A DNA stretch of 64,000 bases from Lichenibacterium ramalinae (GCF_004137085.1 NZ_QYBC01000024.1:1-64000), one strand, 5' to 3'. Shown: positions 11,501-21,921, numbered from the stretch's first letter. Numbers and translations: made by a program. The notes: generated by a model not told the origin, from the letters alone.

Positions 11501-11685
11501 GGTGCTCGCCCGTTTTCGATAGCGCGACGCCCCGCGGTCGCCGCATTCCTGTCGCGCCCGCTTGTGGCGATACGAGGGCCCGACCCATGCGGCCGGGACA
11601 GCACGCCTTCGGTGGAAGGCCGGGCCATCCTCGTCCCGACGCGTCAGGATCGCTGGTGCGCCATCACCATGCCTGGACGACGCCC

Positions 11686-12129
11686 CTAGCCCGGCGTCCA
11701 GGCGTCGTAGTCGCCGCCGGTGCGGGGGCGCGTGCCATCCTTCAGCAGGGAGCCCGGCGGGCGATAGGCGGCGGGCGTCCCGGTCATGTTGGGGAGATAG
11801 GGCTTCTCCCAGGCCCGCGGCACGTAGTCGGAGCGGGTCGGGGGCTCGTCGGTCTGGTGGTGGAGCCAGCCGTACCATCCGGGCGGCGTCGCCGACCCCT
11901 CGCTCTCGCCCCGGTAGATGACCCAGCGCCGCTCGAACCCGAGCGCGGGATCGATGCGGCCGCCGATGGCGCGGTAATAGGTGTTGCCGAACTCGTCGTA
12001 GCCGACGACCTCGCCGTTGCGGCTGGTCCAGAAACGGGTGTTGACGGTGGCACCGGTCCACCAGGTCGCGAAGCGGAGGAAGCGCGTCTTGAATGTGACG
12101 CGCTCTTCGGGCGGGGCCGGATAGGACAA
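11686..12129 (-). CDS. NADH:ubiquinone oxidoreductase accessory subunit, NDUFA12 family
   Basis: Homologue of the mitochondrial complex I accessory subunit NDUFA12 (B17.2), found in alphaproteobacterial complex I. The family signature runs through TFKTRFLRFATWWTG, GYDEFGNTYYR, RRWVIYRG, SATPPGWYGWLHH and WEKPYLPNMTGT. The start is unclear: homologues begin just before TFKTRF, but the codon there is GTC. The nearest usable start in frame is TTG at 12129, adding about a dozen residues. Confidence 0.85.
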   Translation of the reverse strand: MSYPAPPEERVTFKTRFLRFATWWTGATVNTRFWTSRNGEVVGYDEFGNTYYRAIGGRIDPALGFERRWVIYRGESEGSATPPGWYGWLHHQTDEPPTRSDYVPRAWEKPYLPNMTGTPAAYRPPGSLLKDGTRPRTGGDYDAWTPG

Positions 12130-12574
12130 GGGGCAACTCGCTGTCGGGTTCGCTGACGACGGAATAGGGCGCCGGGCGCGCGGAGTAAAGGCGAGGCGCC
12201 CCCGCCGGGGCGCGGCACGGGGTCTGCCCGGCGGAGCGACAAGCCGGCCAAAGGTTTTTGCGGTTGATAAGTCGGCCGGCGTCGCGGCTGCCGCTGCGCC
12301 CGCGCCTGCGACGATGTTGCGGAAACGCCCCATTCCGCCGTCACTTATGGTTTTGCCCGCCGCGCCGGCCGGCCGGCTGCCGTAGCGCCCGGCGATTCGA
12401 CTCAGGCCGGCGTGGTAGCCATATTGGTAACCCAGATGCCGATAGATCGGCTGCCGGTCTTCGGTGCGCGGCAGGGCCTCGGGCCCGCCGCGACCACGGG
12501 GTCCGACCTCGGCTCCCCGGCCTCCGGGTCGGGCCCCACGGGTCGCCGGCGCGCAGCGAACGGATAGAATCACC
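12130..12574. other. 445-bp intergenic region upstream of nrdJ
   Basis: This stretch lies between the divergent NDUFA12 and nrdJ genes. I see no convincing small gene, tRNA, or cobalamin riboswitch conserved boxes (no GCCACTG box or B12-box-like core). The segment around 12400-12450 is visibly less GC-rich than its surroundings and may hold the nrdJ promoter, but no promoter boxes or NrdR box could be assigned. Confidence 0.4.
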
Positions 12575-15500
12575 ATGCAGATCGAGCGCCGCTACACCAA
12601 GGCCGTCGGCACCCCCTATGCCGAGATCCCGTTCAGATCGGCGAAGAGCGAGATCCGCAATCCCGACGGCTCGATCGTCTTCGCCCTCGAGAACTTCGAC
12701 GTCCCGGCCGCCTGGAGCCAGGTCGCCTCCGACGTGCTGGCGCAGAAGTATTTCCGCAAGGCCGGCGTTCCGGCGCGGCTGAAGCGCGTCGAGGAGAACG
12801 ACGTTCCCTCGTTCCTGTGGCGCTCGGTGCCCGACGAGGCGGCCCTCGCCGCCCTGCCCGAGGCGGAGCGCTTCGGCCCCGAGACCTCGGCCAAGCAGGT
12901 GTTCGACCGCCTCGTCGGCACCTGGACCTATTGGGCCTGGAAGGGCGGCTACTTCGGCGACGAGGCCGACGCGCATGCCTTCCACGACGAGCTGCGCTTC
13001 ATGCTGGCCCGCCAGATGGCGGCGCCGAACTCCCCGCAATGGTTCAACACCGGCCTCCACTGGGCCTACGGCATCGACGGGCCCGGCCAGGGCCACCATT
13101 ACGTCGACTACCGCACCGGGGCACTGGTGCGGTCGACCTCGGCCTACGAGCATCCGCAGCCCCACGCCTGCTTCATCCAGGGCGTGCAGGACGACCTCGT
13201 CAACGAGGGCGGCATCATGGACCTGTGGGTGCGCGAGGCGCGGCTGTTCAAGTACGGCTCGGGCACCGGCACCAACTTCTCGCGCCTGCGGGGCGAGAAG
13301 GAGAAGCTGTCGGGCGGCGGCAAGTCGTCGGGCCTGATGAGCTTTCTCAAGATCGGCGATCGCGCCGCCGGTGCCATCAAGTCGGGCGGCACCACGCGCC
13401 GCGCCGCCAAGATGGTGGTGGTGGACGCCGACCACCCCGACGTCGAGAGCTACATCGACTGGAAGGTCAAGGAGGAGGAGAAGGTCGCCGCGCTGGTCAC
13501 GGGCTCGCGCCTGACGCGCCGCCACCTCAAGGCCGTGCTGCGGGCCTGCGTCAACTGCGAGGGCCCGGGCGACGATTGCTTCGAGCCCGAGAAGAACCCC
13601 GCGCTGAAGCGCGAGATCAAGGCCGCCCGCAAGGTCATGGTCTCGGACAACATGATCAAGCGCGTGATCCAGCTGGCGCGCCAGGGCCACACCGCCATCG
13701 ACTTCGACGAGTTCACGGCCGACTGGGACTCGGAGGCCTACCTCACGGTGGCGGGCCAGAATTCCAACAATTCCGTCCGCATCACGGACGGGTTCCTCCA
13801 CGCCGTCGAGGCCGACGGCCCGTGGTCGCTGATCCGCCGCACCGACGGCAAGGTCGCCAAGACGCTTCAGGCCCGCACGCTGTGGGACAAGATCGGCTAT
13901 GCCGCCTGGGCCTCGGCCGACCCCGGCCTGCAGTTCCACACCACCATCAACGATTGGCACACCTGCCCGGCTTCGGGCGAGATCAGGGCCTCGAACCCCT
14001 GCTCCGAATACATGTTCCTCGACGATACGGCCTGCAACCTCGCGTCGCTGAACCTGATGCAGTTCAAGGGCCCGCGCGCCGGCACGCTGGACGTGGCCTC
14101 CTACGAGCACGCGGTGCGCCTCTGGACGCTGGTGCTCGAGACCTCCGTGCTGATGGCGCAGTTCCCCTCCGAGGAGATCGCGCGCCTGTCCTACGACTAC
14201 CGCACGCTCGGCCTCGGCTTCGCCAACCTCGGCGGCTTCCTGATGTCGTCGGGCCTCGCCTATGACTCTGATGCCGGGCGAGCGATCTGCGGCGCGCTTT
14301 CGGCGCTGATGACGGGCGTGTGCTACGCGACCTCGGCCGAGATCGCCGGCGAGCGCGGCGCCTTCCCGGGCCACGCTCCCAATGCGGAATCCATGCTGCG
14401 GGTGATGCGCAACCATCGGCGCGCCGCCTATGGCGAGGTTTCGGGCTACGAGGCCCTGTCGGTCGCCCCGGTGGCGCTCGACCGGTCGGCGACGCCCGAT
14501 CCCGACATGGTGGATGCCGCCCGCCGCGCCTGGGACCTCGCGATTTCGCTCGGCGAGCGGCACGGCTACCGCAACGCCCAGGTCTCCGTCGTGGCCCCCA
14601 CCGGCACCATCGGCCTCGTGATGGACTGCGACACGACCGGCATCGAGCCCGACTTCGCGCTGGTCAAGTTCAAGAAGCTCGCTGGCGGCGGCTACTTCAA
14701 GGTGGTGAACCGCGCCGTGCCGGATGCCCTTCGGGCGCTCGGCTACCGCGAAAGCGACATCGCCGAGATCGAGGTCTATGCCGTCGGCCACGGCAACCTG
14801 CGCCAGGCGCCGGGCGTCACGGTGCCGGCCCTCAAGGCCCGGGGCTTCACCGATGCCAAGCTCGAAGCTCTCGACAAGGCGCTGGTTTCCGCCTTCGACA
14901 TCAAGTTCGCCTTCAACAAGTGGACGCTGGGGTCGGACTTCCTGGTCGACGTGCTGAAGGTGCCGGCCGACCGGCTGGAGGAGCCGGGCTTCGAGCTCCT
15001 GCCCTTCCTGGGCTTCACCAAGGCCGACATCGAGGCCGCCAACATCCACGTCTGCGGAGCCATGACGCTGGAGGGGGCGCCGCACCTCAAGCGCGAGCAC
15101 TACCACGTCTTCGATTGCGCCAACCCCTGCGGGCGCACCGGCAAGCGCTACCTGTCGGTCGAGAGCCACATCCGCATGATGGCGGCGTCGCAGCCCTTCA
15201 TCTCGGGCGCGATCTCCAAGACCATCAACATGCCGAACGACGCGACCGTGGAGGGCTGCAAGGAGGCCTACATGCTGTCGTGGCGGCTGGGCCTCAAGGC
15301 CAACGCGCTCTACCGCGACGGCTCGAAGCTGTCGCAGCCGCTGAACTCGCAGCTCATCGCCGACGAGGAGGACGAGGACGGCCTCGACGAGCACCTCGCC
15401 GCCACCATGCCGGCGCGGGCCGCCGAGGTGGCGGAACGGATCGTCGAGCGCGTGGTGGAGCGGATCGAGCGCCAGCGCGAGCGCGAGAAGCTGCCGGCCC

Positions 15501-16300
15501 GCCGCAAGGGTTACACGCAGAAGGCCACGGTCGGTGGCCACAAGGTCTACCTGCGCACCGGCGAATATCCGGATGGGCGGCTCGGCGAGATCTTCGTCGA
15601 CATGCACAAGGAGGGCGCCGCCTTCCGGTCGCTGATGAACAACTTCGCCATCGCGATCTCGCTCGGCCTGCAATACGGCGTGCCGCTGGACGAATACGTG
15701 GACGCCTTCACGTTCACCCGGTTCGAGCCGGCCGGTCCGGTCCAGGGCAACGACGCCATCAAGAACGCGACGTCGATCCTCGACTACGTGTTCCGCGAAC
15801 TCGCCGTCTCCTACCTCGACCGCACGGACCTCGCCCATGTGGTGCCGAGCGACATCGGCTTCGACGTGCTCGGCACGGGCGAAACGGAGGGTCGCTCGGG
15901 CGGCGGCGAAGGCCGGGCCGCCCCGGTGGCGAGCCCCGTCTCCAAGGGCCTCGTCCGCTCGAAGACCGACAGGTTCATGCTGGTCGGCGGCACCACCCGC
16001 GCGGCTCCCGTTCCGGAAGCCCGCTCCGGCGCCGCTCCCCTGAAGGCCTACGGCGTCGAGGGGGCGACGGCCCTCAAGCGCGACGCCGAGCAACAGGCCA
16101 CGACGGAGCTGTCGGCTCTCGCCTGGAGCGAGCCGCAGGGCTTCGCGGCGGCCAAGGCGGCGGTGGCGGACAAGAAGGCCGAAGCCCGTATGAAGGGCTA
16201 TGTCGGCGAGGCCTGCCCGGAATGCGCCAACTTCACCATGGTGCGCAACGGCACCTGCCTGAAGTGCGAGACCTGCGGCGCCACTACGGGCTGCAGCTGA
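12575..16300 (+). CDS. nrdJ: Vitamin B12-dependent (class II) ribonucleoside-diphosphate reductase
   Basis: Makes deoxyribonucleotides using adenosylcobalamin as radical source. The 1241 residues match the long alphaproteobacterial NrdJ form. Visible elements are [20 protein letters not shown], the [14 protein letters not shown] region, [20 protein letters not shown] with the active-site cysteine, the substrate loop [21 protein letters not shown], and a C-terminal Cys-rich CPEC...[13 protein letters not shown] redox/zinc tail. The ATG at 12575 gives the usual MQIERRYT start. Class II enzymes work with or without oxygen. Confidence 0.96.
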   Translation: MQIERRYTKAVGTPYAEIPFRSAKSEIRNPDGSIVFALENFDVPAAWSQVASDVLAQKYFRKAGVPARLKRVEENDVPSFLWRSVPDEAALAALPEAERFGPETSAKQVFDRLVGTWTYWAWKGGYFGDEADAHAFHDELRFMLARQMAAPNSPQWFNTGLHWAYGIDGPGQGHHYVDYRTGALVRSTSAYEHPQPHACFIQGVQDDLVNEGGIMDLWVREARLFKYGSGTGTNFSRLRGEKEKLSGGGKSSGLMSFLKIGDRAAGAIKSGGTTRRAAKMVVVDADHPDVESYIDWKVKEEEKVAALVTGSRLTRRHLKAVLRACVNCEGPGDDCFEPEKNPALKREIKAARKVMVSDNMIKRVIQLARQGHTAIDFDEFTADWDSEAYLTVAGQNSNNSVRITDGFLHAVEADGPWSLIRRTDGKVAKTLQARTLWDKIGYAAWASADPGLQFHTTINDWHTCPASGEIRASNPCSEYMFLDDTACNLASLNLMQFKGPRAGTLDVASYEHAVRLWTLVLETSVLMAQFPSEEIARLSYDYRTLGLGFANLGGFLMSSGLAYDSDAGRAICGALSALMTGVCYATSAEIAGERGAFPGHAPNAESMLRVMRNHRRAAYGEVSGYEALSVAPVALDRSATPDPDMVDAARRAWDLAISLGERHGYRNAQVSVVAPTGTIGLVMDCDTTGIEPDFALVKFKKLAGGGYFKVVNRAVPDALRALGYRESDIAEIEVYAVGHGNLRQAPGVTVPALKARGFTDAKLEALDKALVSAFDIKFAFNKWTLGSDFLVDVLKVPADRLEEPGFELLPFLGFTKADIEAANIHVCGAMTLEGAPHLKREHYHVFDCANPCGRTGKRYLSVESHIRMMAASQPFISGAISKTINMPNDATVEGCKEAYMLSWRLGLKANALYRDGSKLSQPLNSQLIADEEDEDGLDEHLAATMPARAAEVAERIVERVVERIERQREREKLPARRKGYTQKATVGGHKVYLRTGEYPDGRLGEIFVDMHKEGAAFRSLMNNFAIAISLGLQYGVPLDEYVDAFTFTRFEPAGPVQGNDAIKNATSILDYVFRELAVSYLDRTDLAHVVPSDIGFDVLGTGETEGRSGGGEGRAAPVASPVSKGLVRSKTDRFMLVGGTTRAAPVPEARSGAAPLKAYGVEGATALKRDAEQQATTELSALAWSEPQGFAAAKAAVADKKAEARMKGYVGEACPECANFTMVRNGTCLKCETCGATTGCS

Positions 16301-16318
16301 CGCGGCCGGCCGCGACCG

Positions 16319-16354
16319 GGCGAGCGGAGACGGGCCTCGGCCCACCCGCTCGCC
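16319..16354 (+). terminator. Hairpin terminator after nrdJ
   Basis: A perfect 9-bp stem GGCGAGCGG/CCGCTCGCC encloses a second 5-bp stem GGGCC/GGCCC, 18 bp after the nrdJ stop. It lies between convergent genes (nrdJ and the histidine kinase). There is no clean U-run, so it may act as a bidirectional or Rho-assisted terminator. Confidence 0.5.
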
Positions 16355-16398
16355 GCCGGGGGTTGAGTGGGGTTTGCCGCTGACGCCGTCGTCTGCGC

Positions 16399-17811
16399 TC
16401 ACGCGGCCGCCGGAAGGTCCAGCGCGACCCTGAGCCCCCCGAGAGTCGAGCGCGACAGCGACACGGCACCGCCGTAGAGTTCCGCCAGCTCGCGGGTGAT
16501 GGGCAGGCCGAAGCCGTGGCCGGGGGCGCTCTCGTCGATGCGCTGGCCGGGCTTGAGCATGTCGGCCTGGCGGTCCTCGGGGATGCCGGGCCCATCGTCC
16601 TCGACGGCGAGCCGGAGCCGCTGCCCATCCGTGCGGGCCGCGACCGCGACGCGCCCGGTCGCCCACTTGCTGGCATTGTCGAGAAGGTTGCCCAGCATCT
16701 CGTCGAGGTCCTGGGCCTCGACGGCGGCGGCGAGGCCGGGGTCGATATCGACCGCGACGGCGAGCCGTTTGTCGGCATAAAGCTTGGTGAAGACCGCCAC
16801 GTGGCCGGCGACGGCCTCGGCCAGCGGCACCCGGGCCCGGCTGTGGGTCCCCAGGGCGGCCGCCCGGGCGCGGGCGAGGTGGTGGCGGATCAGCCGATCC
16901 ATGCGGTCGACGAGCGGGCGCAGCTGCCCGTCCGGCACGCTCCCGGGCCGATCGATCGCCAGCGCCAGCGTCGCCAGCGGCGTCTTGAGCCCGTGAGCCA
17001 GGTTGGCCACGTTGCGTCGGGCGCGTTCGAGGTTGGCGTGGTTGTCGTCGAGAAGCTGGTTCAGCTCGGCCACCAGGGGCCGCACCTCGCGCGGTTGGGG
17101 GCCGCCGATCCGCTCGGCCCGGCCCGCCCGCACCCGGGCGAGCTCGGCGCGCAGCCGCCCGAGCGGGCGCAGGCCGAGGCGAACCTGCAGCAGCACGCCG
17201 AGCAGCAGCGCGGCGCCGAGCAGGCCCAGGATGCCGAGGACCGGCATCATGACGTCCCACAGCGGCCCCAGCACAGCTTCGAGGGGCGCGGCGGCCGCGA
17301 CCGTCACGGCGCGGCCTTCGAGGTCGAGCCGCCGCAGCCGGACGCGCAGCCGGGCATCGTCCGGGCCCCTGCCATCGGCCGTCAGCGGCGCGCCCGGCGG
17401 ACCATGCGGGGCGGCCTCCGCCGCCGCCACCGCGCGGGGAGGCCGGGACCGCGACGCCAGCACCGGCCCCGGCGCCAGCACCACCCAGGACCAGCCCGAG
17501 CCGGGGCGATCGAAAGGCGGGCCGTCGACGGACCGGTCGAGCACCCAGGCCCCGTCCGGTGCCGGCCGCAGCGCATCCGTGACGGTGATGATCTGGGTGT
17601 CGAGCCGCCCGTCCACCTGGCCCTGGATGAAGCGCCGCAGCGCCAACTCCATGGCGGCGCCCGTCGCGGCGAGGGCGAGCAGGATCACCGCCGTCGCGGC
17701 CAGCAACAGCCGGGCACCGAGCGAGGCCGGCAGCCAGGGCCGCGGCCCCGGGGCTCCCGGGCGCATCCGGCCCGGGACATCATCGGGCGCCGGTCCCGCA
17801 TGCGGCGGCAT
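16399..17811 (-). CDS. Sensor histidine kinase
   Basis: Membrane sensor kinase of 470 residues. Domains in order: first membrane span about 33-55, periplasmic region, second span about 185-205, a HAMP-like linker, the phosphoacceptor motif LAHGLKTPLATL, and the ATPase with DNASKWA, DDGPGIP and GHGFGLPI. The ATG at 17811 overlaps the response regulator stop by one base (TGATG), so the two are translationally coupled. The pair resembles PhoQ/FeuQ-type sensors by layout; the stimulus is unknown. Confidence 0.88.
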   Translation of the reverse strand: MPPHAGPAPDDVPGRMRPGAPGPRPWLPASLGARLLLAATAVILLALAATGAAMELALRRFIQGQVDGRLDTQIITVTDALRPAPDGAWVLDRSVDGPPFDRPGSGWSWVVLAPGPVLASRSRPPRAVAAAEAAPHGPPGAPLTADGRGPDDARLRVRLRRLDLEGRAVTVAAAAPLEAVLGPLWDVMMPVLGILGLLGAALLLGVLLQVRLGLRPLGRLRAELARVRAGRAERIGGPQPREVRPLVAELNQLLDDNHANLERARRNVANLAHGLKTPLATLALAIDRPGSVPDGQLRPLVDRMDRLIRHHLARARAAALGTHSRARVPLAEAVAGHVAVFTKLYADKRLAVAVDIDPGLAAAVEAQDLDEMLGNLLDNASKWATGRVAVAARTDGQRLRLAVEDDGPGIPEDRQADMLKPGQRIDESAPGHGFGLPITRELAELYGGAVSLSRSTLGGLRVALDLPAAA

Positions 17812-18476
17812 CAGGCCGGCTCCGCCGAGAGACAATAGCCGCGCCCCCGCACCGTCTTGATGAGGGCCGGCCCGATCTTGCGGCGCAGCCGCGCGATGAT
17901 GACCTCCATGGAGTTGGAATCGACGTCCGCGTCGCCGTCGTAGACGCGCTCCAGCAGGTCGAGCCGCTCGACCACGTGGCCGGCCCGCAGCATCAGGCAG
18001 GCGAGGACCCGCCATTCGAGCGCTGTGAGGCGCAGCGGCAGGCCGTCGAGTTCGAAGGTCCCGACCTGGGCGTCGAACGACAGGGCGCCGCAGTCGATGC
18101 GCGGCGAAGCGTGGCCGGCGGCACGGCGCACCATGGCGCGCACGCGCAGCACCAGCTCCTCGACCCGGAAGGGCTTCACGAGATAGTCGTCGGCGCCCGC
18201 CTTGAAGCCCGCGACCTTGTCGGACCAGTTGTCCCGCGCCGTCAGGATCAGCACGGGGAAGCCGAGGCCGGCGGCGCGCCAGGCCCGCAGCACCGCGGCG
18301 CCGTCCTTGAGCGGGAGGCCGAGGTCGAGCACGACGGCGTCGAGGCGCTCCGTTTCCCCGAGGTGCTGGCCGTCCTCGCCGTTCTCGGCGACGTCGACGA
18401 CGAAATTCTCCTGGCGGAGATGGCGGGCGATGGCGGCCGACAACGAGCGGTCGTCCTCGACGAGCAGGATTCTCAT
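17811..18476 (-). CDS. OmpR-family response regulator
   Basis: A 221-residue two-domain regulator. The receiver domain has the acidic pocket (EDD at 7-9), phosphorylatable Asp51 in VVLDLGLP, and the conserved Lys in YLVKPF. The C-terminal winged helix (about 125-221) ends in the typical LRRKIG...VRGRGYCL. It is the first gene of a two-gene operon with its kinase and is divergent from the OB-fold exported gene, which is a likely target. Sequence level similarity suggests the PhoP/FeuP branch, but this is not certain. Confidence 0.9.
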   Translation of the reverse strand: MRILLVEDDRSLSAAIARHLRQENFVVDVAENGEDGQHLGETERLDAVVLDLGLPLKDGAAVLRAWRAAGLGFPVLILTARDNWSDKVAGFKAGADDYLVKPFRVEELVLRVRAMVRRAAGHASPRIDCGALSFDAQVGTFELDGLPLRLTALEWRVLACLMLRAGHVVERLDLLERVYDGDADVDSNSMEVIIARLRRKIGPALIKTVRGRGYCLSAEPA

Positions 18477-18529
18477 GGCGGCGACGGGCTCCGGACGGCG
18501 CTGCGGTTACGCTCCCGCCTTAAACCGAA

Positions 18530-18549
18530 GCTGAACGGGCGGATTCAGC
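18530..18549. promoter_or_regulatory. Inverted repeat between the two-component genes and a divergent exported gene
   Basis: GCTGAA and TTCAGC are separated by 8 bases, a perfect 6-bp inverted repeat lying 54 bp upstream of the response regulator start and 57 bp upstream of the divergent gene. TTAAACC just to its left could form an OmpR-type direct repeat with CTGAACG. Either arrangement could be the binding site of the adjacent response regulator. Confidence 0.35.
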
Positions 18550-18606
18550 GTGGGTTCCCGGCAGCCCGGTACAAGACGGCATCCGAAGCGAGACGGGAAC
18601 GCCGCC

Positions 18607-19155
18607 ATGACCGAAGACGCCAACCCCACCACGACCGGTGGCACGAGACCATCCCGCTGGCCGGGGATGCGGGCCGGCCGGCCGGCCGTCGGTCGGAGGT
18701 CGCTGGCGCTCGTCGCCGCCCTGATCGGCGCGGCCGCGATCGGCGCCGGCGCCACCGCCCTGGCCCAGAGGGGACGCGTGACCCTGGTGGCGCTGGCACC
18801 GGCGCCGATCTCCGTCATGCGGGACGACAGCGCCGTCGCCATCAAGGGCCAGGTCGCCGACATCTTCGGCAACAAGTTCGTGGTGCAGGACCAGGGCGGT
18901 CGTGCCCTGGTGGACACCGGCCGTGCGGGCGAGGGCGGCGGGCTCGTCGCGCCTTCCGAGACCGTCATCGTCCAGGGCCGCTTCGAGCGCGGCTCCATCC
19001 ATGCCGTCGCCGTGCAGCACGCCGATGGCCGGACCGACATGGTGGGGCCGCCCGGCCCCCCGCCCGGCCCCCCACTCGGCCCCTTGCCCGGCCGCCCACC
19101 CGGCCCCGTGGCCGGCGCCGCGCCCCCGGCGACCCCCGTTCCCGGCTCCCCGTGA
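18607..19155 (+). CDS. Exported OB-fold-like protein with proline-rich tail
   Basis: A 182-residue protein with a hydrophobic N-terminal segment (about 33-54), then a small beta-rich domain (AIKGQVADIFGNKFVVQD, ETVIVQGRFERGSIHAVAV) that reads like an OB-fold of the BOF/DUF5666 type, then a Pro/Gly-rich tail made of PPGPPPGPPLGP-like units. The ATG at 18607 is used because upstream codons belong to the regulatory region. It is divergent from the two-component operon and likely under its control. Function unknown. Confidence 0.65.
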   Translation: MTEDANPTTTGGTRPSRWPGMRAGRPAVGRRSLALVAALIGAAAIGAGATALAQRGRVTLVALAPAPISVMRDDSAVAIKGQVADIFGNKFVVQDQGGRALVDTGRAGEGGGLVAPSETVIVQGRFERGSIHAVAVQHADGRTDMVGPPGPPPGPPLGPLPGRPPGPVAGAAPPATPVPGSP

Positions 19156-19275
19156 TGCCGTGGCCGAGCCGCGCGCCGTGACGGGCGCGGCCCGCGACGA
19201 CCGGCCCGGCACGCCGCCGGGCCTTCCCCCCCGACCAGACCGGCATCACCCGATGCCGCCCCACCGGAGATCTCC

Positions 19276-19719
19276 ATGAAAACCTTCCTGATGTCGGGCA
19301 TCGCGCTCGCCGTGTTCGCCGGCGCCGCGCTGGCCCAGACCGCCGGTCCCGCACCCGCGGGCGCCGCCCCCACCCCGATGGCCGCCCCCGCGGCCGCTCC
19401 GGCCCCCGGCGCTCCGGGCACCCCTGGCGCTCCCGGCGCCCTGCAGCCCCAGCCGCCGCGCGGTCCGGCCGCCATGCTGCCGCCGCCCCCGCCGCCCCCG
19501 GGCGGTCCCGGCGCCATGATGCCCCCGCCGCCCCCGGGTGGTCCCGGCGCCATGATGCCCCCGCCGCCGCCGCCGCCGCCGCGCGGCGCCCACATCCACC
19601 TCCAGCGCGGCGACCTCGTGCTCGACGTGAAATGCCCCGACGACGAGGCCATGGGAACCTGCTCCGACGCGGCCCTGCGGCTGCTCGATCGGGTCCAGGC
19701 CGCTCCCGCGACCCGCTGA
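19276..19719 (+). CDS. Exported proline-rich repeat protein
   Basis: A 147-residue protein with a clear signal peptide (FLMSGIALAVFAGAALAQ) and a Pro/Ala/Gly-rich body containing a repeated unit PPPPPGGPGAMM about residues 74-100. It ends in a short conserved-looking segment with two cysteines (VLDVKCPDDEAMGTCSDAALRLLD). It follows the OB-fold exported gene by 120 bp and may be co-regulated. I do not recognise a family. Confidence 0.65.
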   Translation: MKTFLMSGIALAVFAGAALAQTAGPAPAGAAPTPMAAPAAAPAPGAPGTPGAPGALQPQPPRGPAAMLPPPPPPPGGPGAMMPPPPPGGPGAMMPPPPPPPPRGAHIHLQRGDLVLDVKCPDDEAMGTCSDAALRLLDRVQAAPATR

Positions 19720-19726
19720 GATCCAG

Positions 19727-19782
19727 GGCCGCCCGGCGGGGCGGCCGCACGGGGACACCGGTGCGCGGGACGTCCCGCGCAC
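19727..19782. terminator. Two hairpins between the proline-rich gene and deoC
   Basis: An 8-bp stem GGCCGCCC/GGGCGGCC at 19727-19746 directly follows the proline-rich gene. A perfect 22-bp palindrome (arms GTGCGCGGGAC/GTCCCGCGCAC) lies at 19761-19782, with TTTT 14 bases further on. The first is probably a terminator; the second could be a terminator or an operator for deoC, which starts 70 bp later. Confidence 0.45.
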
Positions 19783-19852
19783 TGGCCAGGGCGCCGGTTT
19801 TGGTCGACATAGGTCCTTGGGGCCGCCGTGACGGCGCCCGAGGGAGGTCGCG

Positions 19853-20668
19853 ATGACGGACGGCAATGGCGCGGCGCCGGCGGGCCGCACGGTGGTGGAC
19901 GACATGGTGTTGCACCGCGCCGTCGCGGCCCGGGCCTTGGCCTGCCTCGACCTCACGGACCTGTCGGACGCCTGCGACGCGGCCGCGGTGGAGGCGCTCT
20001 GCACCCGTGCCGCGACACGGCACGGGCCGGTCGCCGCCGTCTGCCTGTGGCCGCGGTTCGTCGCCCAGGCCCGCGGCATCCTCGGCCCGAACTCTGCGAT
20101 CCGGATCGCCACCGTGGTGAACTTCCCGTCCGGCGACGGCACCATCGCCGGGACCGAGGCGGAAGCCCGGGCCGCCGTGGCGGCAGGTGCCGACGAGGTC
20201 GACGTCGTGATCCCCTATCGGGCGCTCATGGCGGGAAACGGCGGCGCCGTGGACGCCACCGTGGCGGCCGTGCGGGCCGCCTGCCCCACGGCCCTGATCA
20301 AGACCATCCTGGAGAGCGGCGTGTTGGCCGATGACGGCCTCATCGCCGAAGCCTCGCGCCGGGCCATCGCGGCGGGCGCCGACATGCTGAAGACGTCGAC
20401 CGGCAAAGTGGCGGTCAACGCCACGCCCGAGGCGGTCGCCACCATGCTGCGGGCCATCCGCGAGGCCGGGCGGCCCATCGGCCTCAAGGCGGCGGGCGGC
20501 ATCGGCACGACGGCGGTGGCGGGCCGCTACCTCGCCCTCGCCGACGACGCCATGGGGCCGAGCTGGGCGAAGCCCGCCACCTTCCGCTTCGGCGCATCGG
20601 GCCTCCTCGACGATCTCCTGGCCGTGCTCGACGGACGCCCGACGGGCCGTCCGGCGACGGGCTACTGA
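19853..20668 (+). CDS. deoC: Deoxyribose-phosphate aldolase
   Basis: Splits 2-deoxyribose-5-phosphate into glyceraldehyde-3-phosphate and acetaldehyde in deoxynucleoside catabolism. The 271 residues carry the Schiff-base lysine in MLKTSTGK and the preceding DEVDVVIPYRALM, plus GLKAAGGIGT. The N-terminal ~35 residues are slightly longer than the minimal family. No other deo genes are adjacent. Confidence 0.92.
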   Translation: MTDGNGAAPAGRTVVDDMVLHRAVAARALACLDLTDLSDACDAAAVEALCTRAATRHGPVAAVCLWPRFVAQARGILGPNSAIRIATVVNFPSGDGTIAGTEAEARAAVAAGADEVDVVIPYRALMAGNGGAVDATVAAVRAACPTALIKTILESGVLADDGLIAEASRRAIAAGADMLKTSTGKVAVNATPEAVATMLRAIREAGRPIGLKAAGGIGTTAVAGRYLALADDAMGPSWAKPATFRFGASGLLDDLLAVLDGRPTGRPATGY

Positions 20669-20737
20669 GGCTCGGCCAGGCCCGCCGTCTCCGATCGGCT
20701 CATGCCGCTACGGCGTGAGCCCAGCGAGCCCAGAGCC

Positions 20738-21910
20738 TCAGGACGGCGGCGCACCGCCCTCCTCCAGCGGCTTGACCGGCATGCCGGGGCCGATCTTCTG
20801 CAGGTTGCCGGTGATGACGCGGTCGCTCTCGCCGACCCCCTTCAGCACCGCCACGAGCGCGCCTTCGGACGGGCCCAGCACCACGGGACGCTGCTCGACC
20901 TTGTCGCCTTCCCCGGCGACCATGACGTATTTGCCGAGCTGGCTCGACCCCACCGCCACCTGCGGGACCAGCAGCGCGTCCGGCTGGTCGCGCAGGTGCA
21001 CGCGCACCCGGACATATTGGCCCGGGAGCAGGCTGAGGTCGGCATTGGCGATGGTGGCCCGGGCCACGACGGTGCCGGTGGCACGGTCCACGCTGTTGTC
21101 GACGAAGCTGAGTTCGCCCTTGTGGTCCGGCACGGCCTCGCCCGGCACCGACACGTCGACCGAGACGGTTCCGGCGCGCCGGGCCTTCTGCAGCTCGACG
21201 AGGTCCGTCTCGCCTGGGTTGAAGGTGACGTAGACGGGGTCGATCTGCACCAGCGTGTTCAGCACCGTGGTGCCGGCCCCCGCCAGCGTGCCGATGGCGG
21301 CCTGGTTGCGGCCGAGCCGGCCCGGGAAGGGCGCGCGGATCTCGGTATAGGCGAGGTTCAGCTGGGCGGCGCGCTGCGCGGCCCGGTCGGCGACCAGCGC
21401 GGCCTCGGCCTGCCGCAGGCCGCTGCTGCGCTGGTCGAGGCTGTCCTTGGCGAGGTAACCGCTCTTCGACAGGGCGTCGCCGCGGTTGAAGCTCGCCGTC
21501 TGGTAGTCGAGCGAGGCCTGGTCGCGCTCGATGGCGGCATTGGCCTGGTCGAGGGCGACCTGGAAGTCGCGCGGGTCGAGGCGGTAGAGCAGGTCGCCGG
21601 CCTTGACGTCCGTGCCGTCGGGGACCCGCTGCTCGACGACATAGGCCGACACCTTGGCCTGGAGCGCGATGCCCCGCACCGCCTCGGTGCGGGCGGCATA
21701 GTCGAGCACCACCGGGATGGTGCGCTTCACCACGCGGGCGACCGGCACCGGCATGACGAAGGGCGGCGGGGCGGTCTGCGCCGCGGCGGGCGTGGCGCCC
21801 GCCGCGTGGAGGAAGGGCAGCCGGTCGACCAGGGTGGGGTCGGCCCGGTAGGCCAGGGCGGCGGCGACCGCGAGCGCGACGGCGCCGAGCGGCAGGTTGC
21901 GGAAACGCAT
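20738..21910 (-). CDS. RND efflux periplasmic adaptor (membrane fusion protein)
   Basis: Links the inner-membrane RND pump to an outer-membrane channel. The 390 residues start with a signal/anchor, then show the biotinyl-lipoyl halves (GTDVKAGDLLYRLDPRDF and APFPGRLGRNQAAIG), an intervening coiled-coil hairpin rich in A/Q/D, and the beta-barrel block LLPGQYVRVRVHL. It is the second gene after the pump, 11 bp downstream. No outer-membrane factor gene is in this operon. Confidence 0.9.
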   Translation of the reverse strand: MRFRNLPLGAVALAVAAALAYRADPTLVDRLPFLHAAGATPAAAQTAPPPFVMPVPVARVVKRTIPVVLDYAARTEAVRGIALQAKVSAYVVEQRVPDGTDVKAGDLLYRLDPRDFQVALDQANAAIERDQASLDYQTASFNRGDALSKSGYLAKDSLDQRSSGLRQAEAALVADRAAQRAAQLNLAYTEIRAPFPGRLGRNQAAIGTLAGAGTTVLNTLVQIDPVYVTFNPGETDLVELQKARRAGTVSVDVSVPGEAVPDHKGELSFVDNSVDRATGTVVARATIANADLSLLPGQYVRVRVHLRDQPDALLVPQVAVGSSQLGKYVMVAGEGDKVEQRPVVLGPSEGALVAVLKGVGESDRVITGNLQKIGPGMPVKPLEEGGAPPS

Positions 21911-21921
21911 GACGGGTCCTC

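Noticed and set aside
12130..12574. Cobalamin riboswitch upstream of nrdJ
   Set aside because: The conserved B12-box and GCCACTG-type sequences were not found on the + strand.
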